From the NCBI RefSeq assembly GCF_003987475.1, contig NZ_PIQH01000007.1:62001-126000 (forward strand): a stretch of 64,000 nt of DNA, in the 5' to 3' direction. The translations under genes were made by a program, and so were the position numbers. Positions 38,975-46,525 of this stretch are shown here, one piece after another. The notes beneath the pieces were generated by a model. The model saw nothing but the letters and a program-made list of their open reading frames with translations, ran no database searches and had not been told where the DNA came from. Each line of letters starts with the position of its first letter. Position 1 is the first letter of the stretch. The stretch comes from Idiomarina tyrosinivorans (GTDB lineage: Bacteria; Pseudomonadota; Gammaproteobacteria; Enterobacterales; Alteromonadaceae).

Positions 38975-39887
38975 GGCAAGCCTCCTTTATAAAGTGGTTA
39001 AGTTGCTGAACAAATTTTTGCGGCTGATCCCACATAATAAAGTGGCGCGCATTGGCAAACTCTAGCAACTGGATATTCGGGTTACCAGCGATTTGTTCGC
39101 GGTACAGTTGCAACGCGTGTTGCTGTTGTGCGCGTTCACTAAAACCGCCAGTCGCCGCCATTTGCAGCATCGGCACTTGAATAGCCGCTAGGTTATCCCG
39201 CAAATCGTTGACCATAAGGGCATACATGGCTTGGCCGGCGGTTTGCGGATCTGACTGCTCAGCCAACGCCAAGACTTTCTGCTGGTCTTGTTGGCTCGTG
39301 GCTTGAATGGCAACCCCTTGTTGCGCCTGCTGGCGCAGTTGCTGTTGGCTAAGGTGGGTAAAAGCCGCACGCATTTGCTGCGCTTGCGGTTTCATCATCG
39401 CCACCGTGACATCGGCATTGCGCATCATCAGCGCCGGTAAAAATGGCACGCCATCGACGCTAACGCCACAGCGCAGGCTTTGTGGATGCTCGATGGCTAG
39501 CTTGTAGGTGAGCGTGCCACCCAAGCTGTGCCCTACCACTACTGGCCGTTGCGTGTGTTGTTGCAGATACCTATTGATAGCTTTTGTAACTGGGTCGAGA
39601 AACTGCTGTTGAAGCTGCGGATTGGCGGGATTTTCACCAAAGCCAGCAATGCTCAGAATATGCACTTTGTAATGAGCGGCTAAGCGAGCGGCGGTACCTT
39701 GCCACACCGACGCATCACTCATTAGCCCAGGAATAAGCACCACATCTTGGCCGCTGCCTTGCGTTTGCACCTGAACAATGTCGTCGGCATGCACTTGCGT
39801 GGCTAAGAACAAGCCAAGCGCGGTAAAGAGCGGTGCAATGGCCAGCAGAATGCGAGCCCGCCGTTGTTGTTTGTGGGTCGTTTTCAT
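38967..39887 (-). CDS. Exported alpha/beta hydrolase coupled to the sigma factor
   Basis: From ATG 39887 the protein is 306 aa. A membrane/signal segment (ILLAIAPLFTALGLFLATQVHA, residues ~14-36) precedes an alpha/beta hydrolase domain with VLIPGLMSDASVW (oxyanion), GHSLGGTLTYKLA (nucleophile) and NARHFIMWDQP (catalytic His). It is likely periplasmic. Substrate is unknown. GGAG lies about 7 bases upstream of this ATG. It is the first gene of the hydrolase-sigma operon and may report on, or be a target of, the sigma factor. Confidence 0.82.
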   Translation of the reverse strand: MKTTHKQQRRARILLAIAPLFTALGLFLATQVHADDIVQVQTQGSGQDVVLIPGLMSDASVWQGTAARLAAHYKVHILSIAGFGENPANPQLQQQFLDPVTKAINRYLQQHTQRPVVVGHSLGGTLTYKLAIEHPQSLRCGVSVDGVPFLPALMMRNADVTVAMMKPQAQQMRAAFTHLSQQQLRQQAQQGVAIQATSQQDQQKVLALAEQSDPQTAGQAMYALMVNDLRDNLAAIQVPMLQMAATGGFSERAQQQHALQLYREQIAGNPNIQLLEFANARHFIMWDQPQKFVQQLNHFIKEACHE

Positions 39888-39925
39888 CTGTGTCTCCAGC
39901 AATAAAGTAAAGGGTTACCTCTACA

Positions 39926-39952
39926 GTCAGGAGTTTGGCGAAAACTGTGACA
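39926..39952 (-). promoter_or_regulatory. Candidate ECF sigma promoter of the hydrolase-sigma operon
   Basis: On the minus strand TGTCACA (39946-39952) is followed after 16 bases by TGAC (39926-39929). TGTCACA-N16 is the -35 and spacing reported for some ECF groups (ECF41-type, -10 CGTC); the -10 here does not match well. It lies about 40 bases before the hydrolase start. Suggestive only. Confidence 0.35.
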
Positions 39953-40053
39953 TTTATTTTTTTATTAACGCGAAGCCCGTATACTGTTTGCTATTGTTAG
40001 AGGCGGGATAAACACGCAAAGGCCGCACTGACGCAGATATTAAGGACGAAAGC

Positions 40054-40932
40054 ATGATTCACAGTATGACCGGTTACGCACGCTACGAACACAAAGCCGA
40101 TTGGGGCAGTGCCGTGTGGGAACTGCGCTCGGTAAACCAACGCTATTTAGAAACCAACCTGCGCCTGCCAGAGAGCGTGCGGGCGATGGAAAATGCCCTG
40201 CGCGAACAACTGCGGAAAAAACTGAACCGTGGCAAGGTCGACTGTAATTTGCGCTTGCACATAGAGGCCAGTGCGCAGACCGCGTTGAATTTAAACGAAG
40301 ATTTGGCCAATAGCGTGCTCGCCAGTGCCAAATGGGTGAATGAACAAGGCGCCGCTCACGGCAATGAAATGCAGCCAGTAGATGCGTTAGACGTATTGCG
40401 CTGGCCCGGTGTGGTCGCCGCCGAAGAACAAGACATGGACGCCCTGCAAAAGGAACTGATGGGGGCTTTTCATACCGCGTTAAAAGACTTTATTAGCAAC
40501 CGCGCCAGTGAAGGTGAAGCGTTAAACAAACTGATTGTTGAACGCCTAGAAGGCGTAGAAACGCAAGTGGCGCAAGTGCGTGAGCAAATGCCCAAAGTGA
40601 TGCAATGGCAACGCGAACGCCTACAAAACCGCTTTGAAGAAGCCAAAATAGACCTAGACCCACAACGCCTAGAGCAAGAAATGGTAATGCTGGCACAGAA
40701 AACCGACGTCGCCGAAGAACTTGATCGCCTAATCGCGCACGTAGCAGAAACCCGCAAAATCCTGAACAAAGGTGGCGCCTGCGGCCGCCGCCTCGACTTC
40801 ATGATGCAAGAGTTCAACCGCGAAGCCAACACCCTCGGCTCCAAATCCATCGACGCCGACATCACCGCCGCCGCCGTAGAACTGAAGGTGCTGATAGAGC
40901 AGATGCGGGAGCAGATCCAGAATATTGAATAG
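40054..40932 (+). CDS. yicC: YicC family protein
   Basis: Encodes 292 aa. It starts MIHSMTGYARYE and ends with the conserved C-terminal domain (DVAEELDRLIAHV, GGACGRRLDFMMQEFNREANTLGSKS in two parts). YicC proteins are reported endoribonucleases that affect small-RNA turnover. It is normally near rph-pyrE in gammaproteobacteria, as here, although smrA, the sigma factor and the hydrolase lie between. It is the last core-like gene before the accessory segment. Confidence 0.94.
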   Translation: MIHSMTGYARYEHKADWGSAVWELRSVNQRYLETNLRLPESVRAMENALREQLRKKLNRGKVDCNLRLHIEASAQTALNLNEDLANSVLASAKWVNEQGAAHGNEMQPVDALDVLRWPGVVAAEEQDMDALQKELMGAFHTALKDFISNRASEGEALNKLIVERLEGVETQVAQVREQMPKVMQWQRERLQNRFEEAKIDLDPQRLEQEMVMLAQKTDVAEELDRLIAHVAETRKILNKGGACGRRLDFMMQEFNREANTLGSKSIDADITAAAVELKVLIEQMREQIQNIE

Positions 40933-40943
40933 TTTTGGCGTAG

Positions 40944-40963
40944 CCTGCGGTTATTACCGCAGG
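40944..40963. other. Strong hairpin after yicC
   Basis: CCTGCGGT and ACCGCAGG form a perfect 8-bp stem around TATT. No T-run follows on either strand, so it is not a classical terminator. It lies 12 bases after yicC at the border of the accessory segment and may protect the yicC mRNA end. Confidence 0.5.
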
Positions 40964-41043
40964 TACGGCTCCGAAAACAGGTTGTTTATCAAAACAAAAC
41001 CTGGCACGTTAGCCGAAATGGCCTGAGCGTGGAATGTGAGTGA

Positions 41044-44000
41044 ATGAAAGAGGGATTTTACGAGCTTTTAAAAAGCGAGGAGCTTGAGCGATCAATCGCC
41101 GAGTCTGGTCTAAGCCAGGTTAGCGAAAAGTTAGATATAAAAGCGAGTAGCCGCCACTTAGCTGAAGTCCTAACTGAAGACATCTCTAATTTATTAGCTG
41201 AACTGCAGAATAATGGTGGTTCAGACGATGAAAAGCTTTTGCGCCAACTGGAAATGCTCAATGACCTGCTGGTCTACACGAGAAAATTTGCTAACTTAGC
41301 GCCATCCTCTCCTTATCAAACCCCACCCACAGTTTTACGTGCGTTGTATAATCCAGCACAGCATCAAGAGAAGCATCCTGAGTTGCCTCAGGTCGGTATG
41401 GCACAGCCTTGGTTGTTTACCTCAGGAAAAGATTCGCCAGCACTATTTCACGAACTGACGGCGGAACTTTCTAGCTGCCAGCATGTTGATATCTTGATGA
41501 GCTTCATCACGATGTCGGGTGTTCGAAAAATTATTAATTTACTCCGCGATATCACAGCGATGGATGCACAGCAGCAGTCCAGAACGAGTCTAAGAGTTAT
41601 TACAACAACATACACCGGCGCGACTGATCTGAAGGCTGTAAAAATGTTGGCGGAGTTGCCCAACTGCCAAGTGAAAATTTCGCTAGACGGCCGCCGAAAT
41701 AGGCTTCACGCGAAAGCCTGGATTTTTGAACGTGATACAGGTTTTGGCTCTGCGTACGTTGGTAGCGCAAATCTCTCTGGGGCTGCCCTCATGGGTGGAC
41801 TAGAATGGACTGTGAAATTTACCGAAAGAGGCCAGAAGTTTTTATATCAGCGCGCTAGGGCACACTTTGAAACGCTCTGGCAAGATGAAGAGTTTCAAAC
41901 GTTTGATCCGAAAAGTGCCGTCCACGAAAAGGAACTTCGTATTGCACTCGCGCGGGAGAGCGGTAGGCCGGATTATGGAGACAACGTCATTACGACGTTT
42001 TTCGATATACAAGCCAAGCCATTTCAACAAATTCTACTAGATCAGCTTCAGAACGAGCGAGCCCATGGGCGTCACCGTAATTTATTAGTCGCTGCCACCG
42101 GGACTGGCAAAACCGTTATGGCTGCATTGGATTATAGGCGCCTTAGCGAACAGAAAGGCGGAAACCCACGGTTATTGTTTGTTGCTCACCGCAAAGAAAT
42201 TCTACAGCAATCATTAGCTACGTTTAGGCATGTTCTCAGAAACGGCAATTTTGGTGATTACCTTGCTGATGGACACGAACCCGATTCTTATACTCACTTA
42301 TTTGCCACTATCCAAAGTGTTAACAGTCGTAAGTTAATTGAGCAATTAGGTTCTAATTACTGGAATGTGGTGATTGTTGACGAATGTCACCATATCGAAG
42401 CTGGCTCGTTTAAGTTACTCATTGAGCAACTTCAGCCTCAGTATTTACTTGGTCTCACGGCAACGCCAGAACGCGGCGATGGTCTTAATATTTTACGGCA
42501 TTTCGATTTGCGACCTGATGGAACGCCGTCTGCACAATTAAGATTATGGCATGCACTAGAACAGCAATTGTTAGCACCATTTGAGTATTATGCTTGTGCT
42601 GACGGCATTGATTACTCAGGCGTAAATTGGCGCGGGGCTGCGGAAATATCGCATTTAAATAATATTCTTACCGGTGAAACGAGCCGAGCTTTTGCTGTGC
42701 TTAGGGCATGGGATGAACAAGTTAGTGATATTGGCGAATGTCGGGCTTTAGCATTCTGCGTTTCGGTCGCGCACGCCGAATTTATGACGCAATTTTTTAA
42801 TGAAAATGGTGTAAGAGCTGCTCTGGTAACAGGGCAGACATCATCAATCGAGCGCAAGCGATTACCTGGCATGTTAGAGCGGCGTGAGATCAATGTGATA
42901 GTAACCGTTGACCTATACAACGAAGGAATCGATTTACCTTTTGTGGATACGTTATTACTGCTACGTCCCACACAGAGTGCGACCTTGTTTCAACAACAAA
43001 TTGGTCGCGGGCTTCGCTTATTTGAAGGCAAAGATAGTTGCCTAATTTTGGATTTTGTCGGCCAATACTCACAAGATTTTCGCTTTGACGTTCTATACAG
43101 CGCAATTACCGGGCTATCAAAGCGCCAAATTACTGAGGGTGTGGAAAAAGGTTTTGGCAACCTTCCTCCAGGCTGCTATTTACAGATGCAAAAGCAAGCC
43201 AGGGAACAAATTTTAGGTAGTCTTCACCGAGCTGTCAGCATAAATTGGCGGCGCCTGCAAACAGAACTCCATAGTTACCAAACGCGTCACGGTTCGGGAG
43301 ATGTTCACCTAGCGGAATTTATTCGTGAACAAGCAATCGATTTTGAAGATATTTATCGCGCTAACGGCGCCTCCGGATGGACACGCCTGAAACGTGATGC
43401 CCATCTCATATCCGGCGAGCCTACTGATCTCGAATCTAGACTAAACCGCCGTTTTAAAGGCTTACTTCATATCGATGATCCAGAGTACTTGGATGTCATT
43501 CGGTCTATTGGCCAAGGCACTCTAAGTTGTGATGAGTTATCACGTAAACGCGCTTTGATGCTGGCGTATCAAGTTTGCGGAGGAAAGTCTGTACAGACGG
43601 TCGATGGCTTTTTAAATGATTTGCGGCAAACGCCAGAATTGCTGGTCGAACTGACAGAGCTTGCAGATGCACTCGATGCCTCAACGAATGAACAATTCAG
43701 GCCTTTGCCTGAGCTGGAAGCGTCAGGGCTAAAATTGCATAGTGCTTACCAAAATCGCGAAATCATGACGGCTGTTGGTTATCATACTGAAATACATTTT
43801 GCAGCAGTGCGGGAGGGGGTTTGGCGAGATCAGGCTGCAAAACTGGAGTTGATGTTCGTGACTCTGGATAAGCAAAATGCCATTCACGAAGGTGTAGCTT
43901 ATGACGATTATGCGATAAGCCGTAGCTTATTTCATTGGCAATCGCAGAATACGGCTACACCGCAAACGCCTGTTGGGAAGCGCTACATAGAAAGCGGAAC

Positions 44001-44172
44001 AAATGGTTGGCAGTTTCAACTGTTCGTAAGAGTTAATAAAGACTCTCCTTATCGAGCATGTGGGCCGCTTGAATTTGTAAAAAGTGAAGGTGAAAGGCCT
44101 ATGAGCATTACTTGGCGATTAAAATACCCGCTAACGGCTAAATTATTTCAGGAATACTCTGTGGCCCGTTAG
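41044..44172 (+). CDS. PLD-like nuclease - SF2 (DECH) helicase - DUF3427 protein
   Basis: Encodes 1042 aa. Residues ~120-290 form a phospholipase D-like nuclease domain with RLHAKAWIF (His222-x-Lys224) and GSANLSG (~240-246). The SF2 helicase core follows: Walker A AATGTGKT (Lys356), motif II DECH (446-449), GLTATPERGDG, and QQIGRGLR as motif VI. The C-terminal ~350 residues correspond to DUF3427. This order is known from a widespread bacterial family often carried on variable islands; an anti-phage or DNA-processing role is inferred, not shown. It is the first gene of the accessory segment and stands alone transcriptionally (152 bases to fic). Confidence 0.88.
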   Translation: MKEGFYELLKSEELERSIAESGLSQVSEKLDIKASSRHLAEVLTEDISNLLAELQNNGGSDDEKLLRQLEMLNDLLVYTRKFANLAPSSPYQTPPTVLRALYNPAQHQEKHPELPQVGMAQPWLFTSGKDSPALFHELTAELSSCQHVDILMSFITMSGVRKIINLLRDITAMDAQQQSRTSLRVITTTYTGATDLKAVKMLAELPNCQVKISLDGRRNRLHAKAWIFERDTGFGSAYVGSANLSGAALMGGLEWTVKFTERGQKFLYQRARAHFETLWQDEEFQTFDPKSAVHEKELRIALARESGRPDYGDNVITTFFDIQAKPFQQILLDQLQNERAHGRHRNLLVAATGTGKTVMAALDYRRLSEQKGGNPRLLFVAHRKEILQQSLATFRHVLRNGNFGDYLADGHEPDSYTHLFATIQSVNSRKLIEQLGSNYWNVVIVDECHHIEAGSFKLLIEQLQPQYLLGLTATPERGDGLNILRHFDLRPDGTPSAQLRLWHALEQQLLAPFEYYACADGIDYSGVNWRGAAEISHLNNILTGETSRAFAVLRAWDEQVSDIGECRALAFCVSVAHAEFMTQFFNENGVRAALVTGQTSSIERKRLPGMLERREINVIVTVDLYNEGIDLPFVDTLLLLRPTQSATLFQQQIGRGLRLFEGKDSCLILDFVGQYSQDFRFDVLYSAITGLSKRQITEGVEKGFGNLPPGCYLQMQKQAREQILGSLHRAVSINWRRLQTELHSYQTRHGSGDVHLAEFIREQAIDFEDIYRANGASGWTRLKRDAHLISGEPTDLESRLNRRFKGLLHIDDPEYLDVIRSIGQGTLSCDELSRKRALMLAYQVCGGKSVQTVDGFLNDLRQTPELLVELTELADALDASTNEQFRPLPELEASGLKLHSAYQNREIMTAVGYHTEIHFAAVREGVWRDQAAKLELMFVTLDKQNAIHEGVAYDDYAISRSLFHWQSQNTATPQTPVGKRYIESGTNGWQFQLFVRVNKDSPYRACGPLEFVKSEGERPMSITWRLKYPLTAKLFQEYSVAR

Positions 44173-44213
44173 GCTTGTGTTGTTAGCCAAATACCTACCG
44201 ATTCTAAAAAACG

Positions 44214-44252
44214 TTGATGTAGTTAACGCAACCGCTATAATGTAATTAACGC
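44214..44252 (+). promoter_or_regulatory. fic promoter with -10 flanked by direct repeats
   Basis: TTGATG (44214-44219) and a perfect TATAAT (44236-44241) are separated by 16 bases. Two copies of TGTARTTAACGC, at 44218-44229 and 44241-44252, lie 23 bp apart and bracket the -10. Direct repeats in this position suggest a repressor operator. The start codon is about 75 bases downstream of the expected initiation site. Confidence 0.6.
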
Positions 44253-44324
44253 TATTTTGATAAAAATCAAATAATTGTTTTTATTGTGTTTTTTGTTCTC
44301 TTTTGTAAATAATAGGGTTGCTTT

Positions 44325-45458
44325 ATGGGGTTTCCACTTCGCGTTGTGAGTCCGAGCTTCGACGCTCCGCTAACGGATACGTTAATGGAGCTGACTCATT
44401 TAAGAAAGCTGCGTTTACATGGGACCACGGCGCCGTGGATATTCTTCCAGCTGAAAGAAATATTTCACATCCTGGAAAGTGTCGGCTCAGCTCGTATTGA
44501 GGGAAATCGGACAACTATTTCGGAATATATTGAGCGTAAAATTGAAAAAAGCGAGCACGTTTCCGAACGATTTTCTGAGATAGCGAACGTTGAAGCGGCT
44601 ATGGATTTCATAGAACAAGCGATAGAAGAAGGCTCTGATATTACTCATCACTTTATTCGGCAACTTCACGCTTTGGTTGTTGGAGATTTGACTGTCGAGG
44701 GTGATCGCACTCCCGGAGCTTATCGATCGTGGAATGTTGAGATATCCCAGTCAGCACATGTACCTCCAGACGCAATTCATGTGCAAAAATACATGGACGA
44801 ACTTTTAGACTTTATCAATGAAAAGAGCTCGGAAAAATATGATTTACTGAAAACAGCTATCTCACACCATCGCTTTACCTGGATACATCCCTTTGGAAAT
44901 GGCAATGGCCGAGTGGTTCGTTTGTTAACGTACGCATTGCTTATCAAGTATGGATTCAATGTTAAGGACGGTAAAATTTTGAACCCAACAGCCGTTTTTT
45001 GTAATGATCGGGATTACTATTATGAACGGTTAGCAGATGCCGACCTAGGCACCGATGAATCAGTACTTAACTGGTGTGATTATGTGCTAACGGGAATTTT
45101 GCACGAGGTCACTAAAGTCAATAAGCTACTCGATTTTGAGTTTCTATACAGAAAAATCCTTGTACCAACGCTAAATCTAGCGAAAGAGCGTGGATACCTT
45201 ACAAACGAAGAAGCACGGGTACTCAGTATCGGTATTGAAAAGCAGCATTTTAAAGCTGGTGAACTCGACGATATCTTAGATGGTCTATCGATGCGGCAAC
45301 GTACACATTTGATTGCTAAGATGAAGGACGCTGGCTTTATTCGACCACTAAAGCCAAACGGTCGCACTTATAGTGTCAGCTTTATGAATAATTATTTGAT
45401 GCGGAGCTTGATTCAGGTGCTTGAGAGAGAAGATTTCATTCCAGCGATTAATAGTTAA
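44325..45458 (+). CDS. Class II Fic-domain protein with winged-helix-like C-terminus
   Basis: Encodes 377 aa. An N-terminal inhibitory helix motif (S/T)xxxE(G/N) is seen as SARIEGN (residues 55-61), marking class II, in which the protein holds its own brake. The Fic core motif is HPFGNGNGRVVR (188-199); the usual Asp/Glu before GNGR is Asn192, which could weaken Mg2+ binding. Fic proteins transfer AMP or related groups to target hydroxyls. Residues ~290-377 look like a winged helix (LTNEEARVLS, LDGLSMRQRTHLIAKMKDAG, IRPLKPNGRTYSV), so it may also bind DNA. Codons are more A/T-rich than in neighbouring core genes. Confidence 0.9.
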   Translation: MGFPLRVVSPSFDAPLTDTLMELTHLRKLRLHGTTAPWIFFQLKEIFHILESVGSARIEGNRTTISEYIERKIEKSEHVSERFSEIANVEAAMDFIEQAIEEGSDITHHFIRQLHALVVGDLTVEGDRTPGAYRSWNVEISQSAHVPPDAIHVQKYMDELLDFINEKSSEKYDLLKTAISHHRFTWIHPFGNGNGRVVRLLTYALLIKYGFNVKDGKILNPTAVFCNDRDYYYERLADADLGTDESVLNWCDYVLTGILHEVTKVNKLLDFEFLYRKILVPTLNLAKERGYLTNEEARVLSIGIEKQHFKAGELDDILDGLSMRQRTHLIAKMKDAGFIRPLKPNGRTYSVSFMNNYLMRSLIQVLEREDFIPAINS

Positions 45459-45503
45459 TGTAAATTCACAACCGTCCTACCCAATACATTAGGTATATAG
45501 ACA

Positions 45504-46505
45504 GTGAAAAACGCGAACAAACGTATCTGCCCGTGTGGTAGTGGCAAACTATTTGAAAACTGCTGTATGAGCAAGGGTTTGGCAATGCCAGCGGAATTGC
45601 ATGACGCTATTCAACAAACTGTTTCGATGAATCCTAATTTATCGCTGGATGATTTAAACGTTGTATTGCAAAAGCGAGTAGACGAGCAGAATAACAAGCC
45701 GCAAGCTGACTTTTGTGGTTTGTCGGCGAATCAAATGACTAATTGGCTCTACGCGCCTTTATCTGAGCTGAAGAACGTCACCATTCAAACGCCATCTGAC
45801 TTAAGCGCGAGCCCAGTGATGCGCTATCTTGAAGTGATATTGGATGCCATTATAGAGCAGGGTGGTGCCCTTAAAGCCACGACAAAAGGCAACTTACCGG
45901 CGGCTTTAGTGAAGCGCGCCAGTGAACTGTTGCCTGAATTTGCGTTGGCAGAATTCAACGATACTGTCAGTATTAGCGATTACGCGGGCAGTAACGAGGA
46001 CAAGTTCAACGCTTTACATTACACCCGCGTTCAAGCTCAACTGGCGGGAATCATTGCTATTCGCAAAGGTAAATTTCAGTTAACCCGTTGGGCACAAACC
46101 CAATACCCAAAATTAGGGATTAACGGATTTTTCCCGGCACTTTTAGAAGCGGCGACGAAGCGCTATAACTGGGGATATTTCGATCTTTGGTCAGAGGATA
46201 TTCCTTTAAGAGAATTTTGGTTGTTCATGGTCTGGCGAATTCAAAAGCATGGCGCACTTGAGCAGCTTACCGAAGAGACGGCGATAGCGTTTCCCGATGT
46301 ACTGGATTTTTTTGAAGACGATAAATACCAGACGCCAAAGGAGCAGCTGCGTTCCGTAATTGAGACGCGCTTTTTAACACGCTTCTTGGAGTTTTTTGGG
46401 TTTGTTGTGGTAAACCCTAGAATTTTTAATAATGGTAAGCGTGTTCCAACAGATGTGCGCTTACTGCCGATGTTAGCGCAGACTTTTCAGTTTTCGGTAA
46501 GCTAA
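45504..46505 (+). CDS. SEC-C motif protein of unknown function
   Basis: Encodes 333 aa starting at GTG 45504. An N-terminal SEC-C zinc motif, CPCGSGKLFENCC (residues 9-21), resembles the SecA C-terminal zinc finger. The remaining ~300 residues match no family I recognise; they are mixed helical with several Trp-rich segments (LTRWAQTQYPKLGI, YNWGYFDLWSEDIPLREFWLF). SEC-C proteins are often found on variable islands. It lies 45 bases after fic on the same strand and could be cotranscribed with it. Confidence 0.75.
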   Translation: MKNANKRICPCGSGKLFENCCMSKGLAMPAELHDAIQQTVSMNPNLSLDDLNVVLQKRVDEQNNKPQADFCGLSANQMTNWLYAPLSELKNVTIQTPSDLSASPVMRYLEVILDAIIEQGGALKATTKGNLPAALVKRASELLPEFALAEFNDTVSISDYAGSNEDKFNALHYTRVQAQLAGIIAIRKGKFQLTRWAQTQYPKLGINGFFPALLEAATKRYNWGYFDLWSEDIPLREFWLFMVWRIQKHGALEQLTEETAIAFPDVLDFFEDDKYQTPKEQLRSVIETRFLTRFLEFFGFVVVNPRIFNNGKRVPTDVRLLPMLAQTFQFSVS

Positions 46506-46525
46506 ATAAATGACACTTTCGCCAC

